From: Fictibacillus sp. b24
Lineage (GTDB): Bacteria; Bacillota; Bacilli; Bacillales; Fictibacillaceae
Length of the DNA stretch: 64,000 nt
Assembly (NCBI RefSeq): GCF_030348825.1
Contig: NZ_JAUCES010000005.1
Span: 1,550,001 to 1,614,000, forward strand
Direction: 5' to 3'
A program made the translations under genes and the position numbers. Position 1 is the stretch's first letter. Each line of letters starts with the position of its first letter. Positions 1-7,571 of this stretch are shown here, piece by piece. The notes beneath the pieces were generated by a model. The model worked only from the letters and a program-made list of their open reading frames with translations. It was not told where the DNA came from and made no database searches.

Positions 1-1
1 T

Positions 2-373
2 TTATAAGCAGAAGCACCATTTTTTAATGAGAGGTTGATGATGTTTATCTAAAATATAAATTCTTTTTTCTTCCTCGCAAACAGCGATTAATTCTTCTTC
101 CACTTGAAGGAGAAACATTTCTTTTTCTTGTTCATCGCAGTCAATGATAGAAAATGCACAAACCATATCCATATAAATGTAATGTTGTTGTGAATCGGAT
201 CTGAAGCCATAATCCTCATATAGAAGTGTTGTCTGTATAGGGTTGATGTGGAGTAAAGGAATAGTATCAGGAAAATCTACAATAGCATCTGTCGCAATAA
301 AGAAATCCTCATGTTGATCATAGACAATAATGTCAGCGTTCTCAATATTTTCGTATCCATAATATACTTTCAT
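2..373 (-). CDS. hypothetical protein, 123 aa
   Basis: I do not recognise this protein. It is a complete minus-strand reading frame with a good ribosome binding site (GGAGGAAA just upstream of the ATG) and is transcribed divergently from the YqgX-like gene, so it is probably real. No signal peptide or membrane segment is visible. The middle and C-terminal half are acidic (runs of E such as EEKRIYIL and VEEEL), and the protein ends in a WCFCL tail with two cysteines. The stop codon lies at the very edge of the window, so nothing downstream can be judged. It may be a lineage-specific cytosolic protein; no function is assigned. Confidence 0.6.
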   Translation of the reverse strand: MKVYYGYENIENADIIVYDQHEDFFIATDAIVDFPDTIPLLHINPIQTTLLYEDYGFRSDSQQHYIYMDMVCAFSIIDCDEQEKEMFLLQVEEELIAVCEEEKRIYILDKHHQPLIKKWCFCL

Positions 374-441
374 GCATTTCCTCCGTAATTATGACTATTT
401 TAGTGTAAGATAGAAAGAAATAACTTGCAATTGGAGGACTA

Positions 442-1077
442 ATGATGAAGTGGAAAAAGCTAACGGTAGGACCTGTTCAAGAAAATACATATATTATATA
501 TAACACTAACAATGAAGCAATTGTCATCGATCCTGGCAGCGAAAGCAAGAAGATCATTCAAGCAATTGAGTCACTAAAAGTTAAGCCATTGGCTATTCTT
601 TTAACGCATGCTCATTTTGATCATATCGGGGCGGTAGATGATGTTCGTGATAAATATCAAATACCACTATATATTCATAAAAAAGAGTCAGACTGGCTGA
701 GCAACACAAAAAAGAATGGTTCAAATCATTTTGGTCAAAGCATTACAGCAAAAGCTGCAAGTCATCTATTATCCGATCAAGACAATACCTTGAAGATTGG
801 CAGCTTTTCTTTTGAAATTCTTTCAACTCCGGGACACTCACCGGGCAGTATTTCTTTTTATTTAAAAGGTGCTAGTGCAGTTTTCTCAGGCGATGCATTA
901 TTTGCAGGCAGTATCGGTAGAACGGATCTTTTCGGGGGAAACCAAGACATCCTATTAAAGAGCATTCATGAAAAATTAATGAATCTGCCAGAAGAAACGA
1001 TTGTTTTATCAGGTCATGGTCCTGAAACTACGATTGGAATGGAAATGGACTCAAATCCATTTTTAGGCGGTTTCTAA
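442..1077 (+). CDS. yqgX: metallo-beta-lactamase fold hydrolase, YqgX/glyoxalase II-like
   Basis: This is a cytosolic MBL-fold hydrolase of about 211 aa. The metal-binding signature HAHFDH lies at residues 56–61, and the family's later histidine and aspartate ligands fit TPGHSPGS, SGDALFAGS and the C-terminal SGHGPET. Length and order match YqgX of B. subtilis, which also sits upstream of the comG locus. Two ATG codons are adjacent (442 and 445). The GGAGG at 433–437 is only 4 nt from the first and 7 nt from the second, so the second may be the true start. Family members act as thioesterases of the glyoxalase II type; the substrate here is not shown by the sequence. It probably forms a unit with the methyltransferase that follows 2 nt later. 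Confidence 0.88.
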   Translation: MMKWKKLTVGPVQENTYIIYNTNNEAIVIDPGSESKKIIQAIESLKVKPLAILLTHAHFDHIGAVDDVRDKYQIPLYIHKKESDWLSNTKKNGSNHFGQSITAKAASHLLSDQDNTLKIGSFSFEILSTPGHSPGSISFYLKGASAVFSGDALFAGSIGRTDLFGGNQDILLKSIHEKLMNLPEETIVLSGHGPETTIGMEMDSNPFLGGF

Positions 1078-1079
1078 TA

Positions 1080-2165
1080 ATGTCGCTAACGTCTCTGCTT
1101 TATAAGAAACTTGAAGAGACCAAATGGTTAACAATGGAGGAATATATGGAGTACGCTCTATATCATCCTACAAAGGGTTATTACATGAACGATAACAAGA
1201 AAATCGGAAGAAATGGTGACTTTTATACGTCAAGTTTCGTGTCAGATGTATTTGCAACCGTTTGGGCTGATTTCTTTGTAAAGAAAATTACTCATAATAA
1301 CTTAGACCCTGTAGTAGTAGAATTTGGAGGAGGCAATGGTCATTTCGCTCAGCAAATTCAAACCGCTTGGAATAACAACCATACAGCTCCTATAAAGTAT
1401 ATAATTGTAGAACGAAGTCCCTTTCACAGAAAATTGCTAGAAGAAGCGTTAGTAGATACATCTGTAACGATTTTAAGTTCTTTTGAAGAACTTAAACAAG
1501 AATATCCATCCTTTAGAGGCATCATTTTTGCAAATGAAGTTCTTGATGCTTTTCCGCTTCGGATCTTTAAGTCCAAAAAAGAAGGCTGGTATGAAAAAGG
1601 TGTTACCTTAAAAAGTAAAGATCGAGAACTTTCCTTCGAGTATAAAAAGGTCGAGAATCGATCCTTGCTTCAAACTTTAGATGAAATCTTTGAGAGTCGA
1701 AACAAACAGAATGAATTAGAAGTCTCTTTTCAAATGTTGCAATGGTTAAAGGAATTATATGAATGGACAGATAATGAATCTTGCTTATATTTTGTTGATT
1801 ATGGGCTCAGTGGCGATGAATGGAATAATGCTTACTTGAAAGAGGGAAGTATTCGAGGTTATTACCGTCATCAAATGCAGAACGATCCTTTAGCATATCC
1901 TGGGAAAATGGATATTACATATCACATAGATTGGGAGCAAGTACAGAAGACGGGTTATCAATATAGGGTTGAAACGCTTGAGATTATGAATCAAGGTGAC
2001 TTCTTGCTCAAAGAAGGCTTATTGTTACTTTTACAGGATACTCATAATCCTGACCCGTTTTCATACGAACATAAAAGAAATCGCGCTATTCGTTCCTTTT
2101 TACTCGACAGCACCCTAGCGAATGGATTCCAAGTCATACAACAACAAAAAAAGCTTACCGTGTAG
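1080..2165 (+). CDS. class I SAM-dependent methyltransferase, COG1565 (MidA/NDUFAF7-like)
   Basis: The 361-aa product resembles the COG1565 family, whose eukaryotic members methylate an arginine of respiratory complex I. The SAM-binding motif I is visible as EFGGGNGHF at residues 81–89, preceded by the family's GDFYTSS segment at 46–52. A further conserved acidic stretch, FANEVLDAFP, lies near residue 145. The gene starts 2 nt after the YqgX-like stop codon, which suggests co-transcription. The bacterial substrate is unknown. The 3' end abuts a dispersed palindromic repeat and a decayed transposon, so this gene marks the border between conserved and accessory DNA. I am confident of the fold and not of a specific target. 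Confidence 0.8.
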   Translation: MSLTSLLYKKLEETKWLTMEEYMEYALYHPTKGYYMNDNKKIGRNGDFYTSSFVSDVFATVWADFFVKKITHNNLDPVVVEFGGGNGHFAQQIQTAWNNNHTAPIKYIIVERSPFHRKLLEEALVDTSVTILSSFEELKQEYPSFRGIIFANEVLDAFPLRIFKSKKEGWYEKGVTLKSKDRELSFEYKKVENRSLLQTLDEIFESRNKQNELEVSFQMLQWLKELYEWTDNESCLYFVDYGLSGDEWNNAYLKEGSIRGYYRHQMQNDPLAYPGKMDITYHIDWEQVQKTGYQYRVETLEIMNQGDFLLKEGLLLLLQDTHNPDPFSYEHKRNRAIRSFLLDSTLANGFQVIQQQKKLTV

Positions 2166-2194
2166 AACGGGGCTTATGAAAAAGTCCCTATAAA

Positions 2195-2345
2195 AAAATT
2201 GAATGCGGGGATCTCCGCTCCAGGGTACATGCTTTCCGCGGGGCGGGCGGTGAGCCCCATGCCGCTTCGCGCCTTTATGGGTCTCACCTGTCCCACTCGT
2301 CCCGCAGGAGTCAGTACCCTTACGCTCCAATCCCAACATGTAAGT
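2195..2345 (+). repeat. dispersed imperfect-palindromic repeat, copy 1
   Basis: This GC-rich stretch contains the segment TTTCCGCGGGGC.GGCGGTGAGCC and, about 30 nt later, GTCTCACCTG.CC…GTCCCGCAGGAGTC, which together can fold into a long interrupted hairpin (GGTGAG pairs with CTCACC, and GGGTAC with GTACCC at the outside). A clearly related copy lies at 36640–36805 and a more diverged inverted copy at 45200–45350. Short open frames on both strands across it are by-products of its composition and are not genes. Confidence 0.75.
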
Positions 2346-2435
2346 ATGAAAAAAGGATCAAACCAGCTATTATCGAGTTGGATTGATCTTTTTTCTTTTC
2401 GGTATAAAAAAAGAATCAAATACGTGTGGATGATA

Positions 2436-2690
2436 ACTGATGATTTAGAAACAAAAGCTAAGGTCCATTCAAGAAGAGTGTTATAAACTTGGAGCGAAAA
2501 GTAAGACTTATTCGGTAAGCATTAAATCTAACATACATATAGTACAAAAGGCCGTTAAAAACAGTGAAATCTTTATAAGTAAGGCAAAAGAACGGTACAA
2601 AGTTGAAGCGATGAACAGTGAACTCAAACAGAGACAAAAGAATTTTGAAGTTAATGGAATAAAAAAGGAAAAGGCAAGGTCAAAAAACAA
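2436..2690 (+). pseudogene. decayed IS1182-type transposase, C-terminal fragment
   Basis: From position 2506 one frame reads TYSVSIKS, continues through SKAKERYKVEAMNSELK, and then drifts. From memory this matches the conserved region of IS1182-family (DDE_Tnp_1_6) transposases that contains YSVSIKSD…KAKERYKIEAKNSELK. There is no start codon, the upstream part is in other frames with stops (2436–2505), and the downstream part is lost. I read it as a fragment left after decay of an old insertion. The assignment rests on motif recall and needs a protein search. Confidence 0.6.
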
Positions 2691-2730
2691 GGGCTCCGCA
2701 AGTAATTTCATGCGGAGCCCTTGTTTTTTT
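2688..2730 (+). terminator. strong hairpin with T-run, likely intrinsic terminator
   Basis: A perfect 13-bp stem, CAAGGGCTCCGCA paired with TGCGGAGCCCTTG, encloses a 10-nt loop and is followed by seven T. A-rich sequence precedes it, so it could also work on the minus strand. It sits immediately downstream of the transposase remnant. Confidence 0.75.
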
Positions 2731-2794
2731 CTAAGATTAAAAAAACCGGTTAAATAGACTGACTTAGTCATTTGGGACAATAATAAAACACCTG

Positions 2795-3631
2795 TTAGGC
2801 TGCCATACTACCAATTTCAATCGGGGTGTGGTAGCCTAATTTTTCTTGAATTCGCTCTTCATTATAATATTTCATGTATTGATCTACTTTTTCCTTCACT
2901 TTATCTACGGTTATAGAATTAAACTTCACATATTGGAATTCTTCAGATTTTAGATTTGAATGGAAAGATTCAATAACGGCGTTATCCCAACAATTTCCCC
3001 TTCTGGACATACTGCTAATTAATTTACTTTCTTTTATTAACTGCTGATACGCATAAGATGTATACACACTTCCTTGATCACTGTGAATAATAACCCCTTT
3101 GGGGTTTCCTCGTGATTCTAAGGCAGCTTTTAAAGTATCCGTCACCAGAGGTGCTTGTTGATGCGTATAGAGCTTGTACGCCACAATTTGATTATTGAAT
3201 AGATCCATAATAGTTGAAAGATACAATGTGCTTGAACCATATTGAATATACGTAATATCGGTTACCCATTTTTGATTGGGTAAAATGGCTGAAAAATCTC
3301 TCTGTAAAAGATTTGGTGCGACAATGATGGCTTGTCCTTGAGATTTCCATTTTCTCTTTGGCTTTACACGGCACTGTAGATGATGCTTTTGCATAATGCG
3401 TTGGACAGAATTTCGATTCAAACTCATTTGATATCGACGCTTTAGTAGATGCTTAATTTTCCTATGACCATACCGGTATTTCGTCTCTTCACAAAGAGAG
3501 ATAATAGCCTTCTCGGATTCAGATAACCCTTTAGATGGAGCTGCTAACCATCGATAGTAGGTTGATTTTGGAACATTTAAAGCAGATAGAATAGCTCTAA
3601 CGGTGTATTTTTTTCTTAATTTCTTTACCAA
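2795..3631 (-). CDS. IS3-family transposase OrfB (DDE integrase core)
   Basis: The 278-aa product carries an N-terminal helix-turn-helix_21-like segment (STYYRWL near residue 23) followed by a retroviral-integrase-type catalytic domain. The DDE triad fits VTDITYIQ (first D), HSDQGSVYTS (second D) and NAVIESFHSNLKSE (E), and the C-terminal YYNEERIQEKLGYHTP motif is typical of IS150-group transposases. The annotated start is a TTG without a clear ribosome binding site, so the protein is most likely made as an OrfAB fusion by -1 frameshifting from orfA. The gene appears intact. Confidence 0.93.
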   Translation of the reverse strand: MVKKLRKKYTVRAILSALNVPKSTYYRWLAAPSKGLSESEKAIISLCEETKYRYGHRKIKHLLKRRYQMSLNRNSVQRIMQKHHLQCRVKPKRKWKSQGQAIIVAPNLLQRDFSAILPNQKWVTDITYIQYGSSTLYLSTIMDLFNNQIVAYKLYTHQQAPLVTDTLKAALESRGNPKGVIIHSDQGSVYTSYAYQQLIKESKLISSMSRRGNCWDNAVIESFHSNLKSEEFQYVKFNSITVDKVKEKVDQYMKYYNEERIQEKLGYHTPIEIGSMAA

Positions 3632-3639
3632 ACGGAGAA

Positions 3640-3957
3640 CTACTTCTTTTTCAGCTCCTTTTCGATCTCCAAATACTTTTTTAATATTTCATTCTCCTGT
3701 TTGTAGTGATTAAATTGACGTTCTTTCTTTTCCTCTTCACTAAGGGAGTTAGGTCCAAGACCATTAGAGTATTGCTTACCGATAGGTTGATCGAACCGAT
3801 GTACTTCATTATCTCGATACCATCTCATCCACGTTTTAATTTGGGACACATTTTTGATTCCATACTTATCCATGATTTCTTCGTTGGAAAATTGACCACT
3901 CATTTTATCTTTAACAACAGCCCACTTTGTTTCTTTTGAATAAACGTTTTTGCCCAT
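3640..3957 (-). CDS. IS3-family transposase OrfA (helix-turn-helix)
   Basis: The product of about 105 aa contains an N-terminal helix-turn-helix that would bind the element's inverted repeats, followed by a C-terminal coiled-coil-like lysine- and glutamate-rich segment. I place the start at the ATG at 3957, because GGAGGTG lies just upstream; an in-frame ATG 42 nt further upstream has no such site. The last codons contain an A5G run (codons AAA AAG) overlapping the -1 frame that opens directly into orfB, a typical programmed frameshift arrangement of IS3 elements. Confidence 0.88.
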   Translation of the reverse strand: MGKNVYSKETKWAVVKDKMSGQFSNEEIMDKYGIKNVSQIKTWMRWYRDNEVHRFDQPIGKQYSNGLGPNSLSEEEKKERQFNHYKQENEILKKYLEIEKELKKK

Positions 3958-4113
3958 GCAAAAACACCTCCGATTTTTCACTTTTAATAAGTGTATCATT
4001 TCGAAGGTGTTTTATTGTGTCCCATCTACCTAGGTTAGTCTATAAATTCAACCGGTTTTTCAATGGCCTCGTGTAACACGGACCGCTTTTCTATTGTTGC
4101 AGTTGAGAACTTC

Positions 4114-4362
4114 TTAGTGACCCCCGCCAGCTCCTGGAGTCATCATAAACGTTGACCAGTATGTAAATCCAACAAAGAAAACAGTTAAATAAGCACCAAA
4201 GATATAAATATACATACGCTCAGATAAGTTCAAATAACCTAATGAAACGAACATAATTGTTTGTCCTAAGAACAATAACGCCATGTCTTGCATATCGCCA
4301 AGATAAGCCATGACACCAATGATTCCAGTCCAAAAGCCTAAAACTTTATACATTCTTGACAT
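4114..4362 (-). CDS. yqgY: DUF2626 small membrane protein, YqgY-like
   Basis: This 82-aa protein has two to three predicted membrane helices (around residues 8–22, 28–42 and 51–68) and ends in a short glycine-rich tail, TPGAGGGH. Size, sequence character (ERMYIYIFGAYLTVFF) and position between yqgX and the mgsR-like gene fit B. subtilis YqgY (DUF2626). The ribosome binding site is strong (AAGGAGGGG). The function of the family is unknown. The IS3 element lies just downstream of its 3' end and does not interrupt it. Confidence 0.8.
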   Translation of the reverse strand: MSRMYKVLGFWTGIIGVMAYLGDMQDMALLFLGQTIMFVSLGYLNLSERMYIYIFGAYLTVFFVGFTYWSTFMMTPGAGGGH

Positions 4363-4546
4363 ATGTATCCCCTCCTTTTTTCGCTAATACTCGTATCCTT
4401 TAGTATTATATATGAGTTTCCACTCTCTTGTAAATGACAATTGTAAGCGGATAAATACACAATTAAAAGATAATTAAATAAAATAGGCTTTTTTTGGTTT
4501 ATTATGCCTCTTTTAAAGGTAATGTAAACCAAAAGGAGTGAGTCTT

Positions 4547-4936
4547 ATGAGTTCAATTACATTCTACACTTATCCCAGCTGCACTTCGTGTCGAAAGGCT
4601 AAAATGTGGCTTAAACAAAATAAAGTATCTTTTGATGAAAGACATCTTTTTAAAGAAACACCATCTGTTGAAGAGCTAAGAGAACTGTTAAAGCTAACAA
4701 AGTACGGAACAGAAGATATTTTGGCAAAAAGAAGCCAATCATTCAAATCTCTAGATGTTGATATTTATGACCTTTCAACAAATGAACTTCTAAAATTATT
4801 AACAAAAAATCCAAAGCTCTTAAAACGGCCTTTAGTAACTGATGGTAAACAGCTGATTGCAGGATATAGTCCCGGAGACATGAAGAAATTATGTGCAACA
4901 AAAGAAAAAGAACACATTTCAAGTCATGTGTCCTGA
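4547..4936 (+). CDS. mgsR: ArsC/Spx-family protein, MgsR-like regulator (YqgZ)
   Basis: The 129-aa product has a thioredoxin-like ArsC fold with a CTSC redox pair near residues 13–16 (YPSCTSCRKAK). Spx-type regulators bind the RNA polymerase alpha C-terminal domain, and a disulfide at CXXC controls activity. Length and position upstream of comGA match YqgZ/MgsR, the modulator of general stress genes in B. subtilis; classical Spx is encoded elsewhere. I choose the ATG at 4547 because AAAAGGAG lies 8 nt upstream, whereas the in-frame GTG at 4538 overlaps that site. Paralogues of Spx make the exact name less certain than the family. Confidence 0.8.
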   Translation: MSSITFYTYPSCTSCRKAKMWLKQNKVSFDERHLFKETPSVEELRELLKLTKYGTEDILAKRSQSFKSLDVDIYDLSTNELLKLLTKNPKLLKRPLVTDGKQLIAGYSPGDMKKLCATKEKEHISSHVS

Positions 4937-4940
4937 ACGT

Positions 4941-4971
4941 AACACTCTTTATCTGAAGAGTGTTATTTTTT
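4941..4971 (+). terminator. intrinsic terminator of the mgsR-like gene
   Basis: An AACACTCT/AGAGTGTT stem with an 8-nt loop is followed by a run of T. It ends at the 3' CCA of the oppositely oriented tRNA-Gln. Confidence 0.75.
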
Positions 4972-5046
4972 TGGCTGGGCTAGCTGGATTCGAACCAACG
5001 CATGACGGAGTCAAAGTCCGTTGCCTTACCGCTTGGCTATAGCCCA
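4972..5046 (-). tRNA. tRNA-Gln (anticodon TTG)
   Basis: On the minus strand the sequence folds as a 75-nt tRNA with an encoded CCA. The acceptor arm pairs TGGGCTA with TAGCCCA, the anticodon loop reads CTTTGAC with anticodon TTG, and the T arm contains GGTTCGAATCC. The anticodon decodes CAA/CAG as glutamine. Confidence 0.95.
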
Positions 5047-5170
5047 ATGCAACAATAATAGTATGAGCCGTGTCGAAATTTATATGCGTTCTTTTTATAA
5101 AAAAATGCAGGAATTTGTCGTTTGATGGAAGAAAACTTTATAAAGCAAAAGAAAAGGAGGCTGATAATGC

Positions 5171-6226
5171 TTGCCGATAAAAATATTAGGCACCAACATC
5201 CTTCATGAGGCTTCAATACAGAAGGCGTCAGACATTCATTTTATACCAATCAAAAGAGGGGGTATCGTTCAATTTCGAATAGATGATCGGCTTATTGAAT
5301 TTAAAACACTTACCCAAGAAGAATACACCCGAGTTATTGCTCATTTTAAATACTCTGCAAGAATGGATATTGGTGAACAGCGTAAACCTCAAAGTGGCGC
5401 AATGGATGTCATGCTAAATAATGTATATGTGCACCTTCGTTTTTCTTCCATACCTTCTGCTTTTAATGAATCTCTTGTTATTCGTTTACTTCCTCAGCAA
5501 GAAACCTTATCTCTTTATGAATTATCTCTTTTTCCTCAAGTGTTGCAAAAATTAATCTCCCTAATCAAAAGATCTAGCGGATTATTACTTTTCACAGGAC
5601 CTACTGGATCAGGTAAAACAACAATCCTTTACTCATTGCTTCATTACCTTCAAAAACACTATAAACGGCAAGTCGTTACCCTTGAAGATCCTGTTGAACG
5701 TAAAGTAGACTCCTTTTTACAAATGGAGATCAATGAAAAGGCTGGTATAACGTATGGCGAAGGTTTCAGATCTTTATTACGTCATGATCCTGATGTGATT
5801 ATGATTGGTGAAATTAGGGATGAGTCCACGGCTAGACTCGTTATCCGTGCTTCTTTAACTGGCCACCTTGTATTGTCAACGATGCATGCAGCTGATTGTA
5901 TAGGTTGTATTGAACGCCTTAGAGAGTTCGGTGTTCAAGAGGGGGAACTAAATCAAACTTTAATGGGTGTAGTTTCACAAAGGCTTATTTCCATTCCATG
6001 TCGTTTTTGCGGGGATGATTGTTACGATTATTGTTTTAAAGCTAGAACCTTCAGGAGAGCCGGGATCTATGAAATGCTGTGTAATCAAGAGTTAGAATTT
6101 GCTTTAAACAAAGGTAATCATGTTAAGCCAATATATAAAAACCTTTCTCATTACTTTAACCATGCATTGTCAGCGGGATTTATTACGAAGGAAAGTTATG
6201 AAAAATGGATGGGAGGGGAGACCTAA
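5171..6226 (+). CDS. comGA: ComGA, competence pseudopilus assembly ATPase
   Basis: ComGA is the cytosolic GspE/PilB-type ATPase that drives assembly of the DNA-uptake pseudopilus. Walker A is GPTGSGKT at residues 143–150, and the Walker B region is VIMIGEIRD at about 209–217. A cysteine-rich C-terminal patch (CRFCGDDCYDYC) follows. Length (351 aa) and operon position match B. subtilis. The start is odd: the ATG at 5167 has the ideal spacing to AAGGAGG but is out of frame, so translation must use TTG at 5171 or the sequence carries an extra A in the five-A run at 5179–5183. First gene of comGA-GG, which is ComK-controlled in B. subtilis; no clear ComK box was seen here. Confidence 0.93.
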   Translation: MPIKILGTNILHEASIQKASDIHFIPIKRGGIVQFRIDDRLIEFKTLTQEEYTRVIAHFKYSARMDIGEQRKPQSGAMDVMLNNVYVHLRFSSIPSAFNESLVIRLLPQQETLSLYELSLFPQVLQKLISLIKRSSGLLLFTGPTGSGKTTILYSLLHYLQKHYKRQVVTLEDPVERKVDSFLQMEINEKAGITYGEGFRSLLRHDPDVIMIGEIRDESTARLVIRASLTGHLVLSTMHAADCIGCIERLREFGVQEGELNQTLMGVVSQRLISIPCRFCGDDCYDYCFKARTFRRAGIYEMLCNQELEFALNKGNHVKPIYKNLSHYFNHALSAGFITKESYEKWMGGET

Positions 6227-6227
6227 G

Positions 6228-7259
6228 TTGAAGATTAGAGGCTGGAAACGAGCTTCTCAAGGAATTTTTCTTTATAAACTAGGTTATTTGTTAGATCAGG
6301 GCTATTCTATTCAAAAGAGCATTGAACTCTTAAAGGCACAACTTCCCCCAAAAAAGCTGGTATTGCTAGATGATATGCTTGAAATTCTTGCTTCAGGTGG
6401 TTCGATCCAAGATGTATTTACACCGCTTCAGTTACCCAAAGAAGTAATGAGTTCCTTATCAATTAATAGTACTAACGGAAATTTAACGAAAAGTTTAATC
6501 GAAAACGGCACCTTCATGAAAAAGAAAGCAGAATGGAACGCGCGACTGATCAAAGCACTCAGGTATCCCTTGTTTTTGTTATTTCTAACAATATGGATAG
6601 GCATTCTGTTTTATCAATTTTTATTTCCTCAATTTTCACTTCTTTTTTCTTCATTAGATGTTAAAACTCCGACTTTTACAACGTGGATGCTTTCATTTTT
6701 AGGCATGATACCGATAATAGGCTTTGTTATTCTTGTGCTTAGCTTGATCTCTTGGATCATCATTTACTTCATTAAAAAGAAAGCTAAATATTCTACACAA
6801 ATGAGTTTATTAATGAAATTTCCGCTATGCAAGAGATTTTTACGCTTAAGCAACTCGCACTTTTTTAGTGTTAATTTCGGGACGATGTTAAAAAGTGGTT
6901 TGCCGGTGTCTGACGCATTAGTTGTGATGGAAATGCATTTAAACAAAGGCTTCTATAAAGAAGAAAGTCAACGGCTTCAAAAAGGATTGCTAAATGGAAA
7001 GTTACTGCCTGATCTTTTGCTGTTAAAACCATATTTCACTAAGGAATTAGCGGAGATTGTTCGATACGGTCAGGCGCATGGAGAGTTAGGTGCTGAATTG
7101 ACTTCTTATGGAGAGTGGATTTTTAGTGAATTAGAAGAAATGATTTACTCCGCATTGCAGAAAATACAACCCATATTGTTTGCTGTGATAGGTGGCTTTG
7201 TATTGCTCATGTTTGCCTCTATGTTATTGCCCATGTTCAAACTGATGGAAGCATTATAA
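6228..7259 (+). CDS. comGB: ComGB, pseudopilus inner-membrane platform protein
   Basis: ComGB is the polytopic GspF/PilC-like protein that anchors pseudopilus assembly in the membrane. The 343-aa product has two T2SS-F type domains with hydrophobic helices near residues 110–130, 150–180 and at the C terminus (LFAVIGGFVLLMFASMLLPMF). The start is taken as TTG at 6228, 1 nt after the comGA stop codon and downstream of a GGGAGGGGAG ribosome binding site. The frame is open further upstream inside comGA, but that would be unusually long and lacks a binding site. Confidence 0.92.
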   Translation: MKIRGWKRASQGIFLYKLGYLLDQGYSIQKSIELLKAQLPPKKLVLLDDMLEILASGGSIQDVFTPLQLPKEVMSSLSINSTNGNLTKSLIENGTFMKKKAEWNARLIKALRYPLFLLFLTIWIGILFYQFLFPQFSLLFSSLDVKTPTFTTWMLSFLGMIPIIGFVILVLSLISWIIIYFIKKKAKYSTQMSLLMKFPLCKRFLRLSNSHFFSVNFGTMLKSGLPVSDALVVMEMHLNKGFYKEESQRLQKGLLNGKLLPDLLLLKPYFTKELAEIVRYGQAHGELGAELTSYGEWIFSELEEMIYSALQKIQPILFAVIGGFVLLMFASMLLPMFKLMEAL

Positions 7260-7271
7260 GGAGGATTATGA

Positions 7272-7571
7272 ATGAAGAATGAACAAGGATTTACACTGAT
7301 TGAAATGATGATTGTTCTGCTTATTATTTCGGTACTCATGCTAATCGCGCTCCCGAGCATGACGAAGAATAACAGCCTTGTAAAGTCATTAGGCTGTGAG
7401 GCAACAATCGATTTAGTACAGGGACAAGTGGGAGCTTATGAAGCAGAGAAAAATGTACTTCCTACAATAGAAGATTTATTTGATAACAAGTACATTGATA
7501 CAAAAGTGTGTCCTGACAAAAGACCGCTGGTCATAGATAGCGAGGGAATCGTTAGTGTGAGCAGTGAGTAA
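7272..7571 (+). CDS. comGC: ComGC, major competence pseudopilin
   Basis: This is a prepilin of 99 aa. The leader ends with the type IV prepilin cleavage site QG/FTLIEMM near residue 6, directly followed by the long hydrophobic alpha-helix (IEMMIVLLIISVLMLIALPS). Two cysteines (SLGCEAT and KVCPDK) can form the intramolecular disulfide known for ComGC. The leader peptidase ComC is encoded elsewhere. The gene overlaps comGD by 8 nt, as expected for a tightly coupled operon. Confidence 0.95.
   Translation: MKNEQGFTLIEMMIVLLIISVLMLIALPSMTKNNSLVKSLGCEATIDLVQGQVGAYEAEKNVLPTIEDLFDNKYIDTKVCPDKRPLVIDSEGIVSVSSE

Larger units (their letters stand above)
2773..4024 (-). mobile_element. intact IS3-family (IS150-type) insertion sequence, about 1252 bp
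   Basis: The element carries orfA and orfB on the minus strand. It is bounded by imperfect inverted repeats that both begin TGGGACA and converge on ATAAAACACCT (2773–2795 and, inverted, 4002–4024). Size, two-ORF layout and a probable -1 slip site near the end of orfA are typical of the IS150 subgroup. No matching target duplication is obvious between the flanks (CATT on the left, TCTA on the right). The flanks instead form an inverted repeat with each other. Confidence 0.88.

Noticed and set aside
2115-2486. Overlapping short open frames on both strands across the GC-rich repeat
   Set aside because: They fall in the dispersed palindromic repeat, lack ribosome binding sites and have low-complexity translations.
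5047-5170. ComK box upstream of comGA
   Set aside because: A-rich and T-rich tracts are present but no pair of AAAA-N5-TTTT motifs with correct spacing could be identified.
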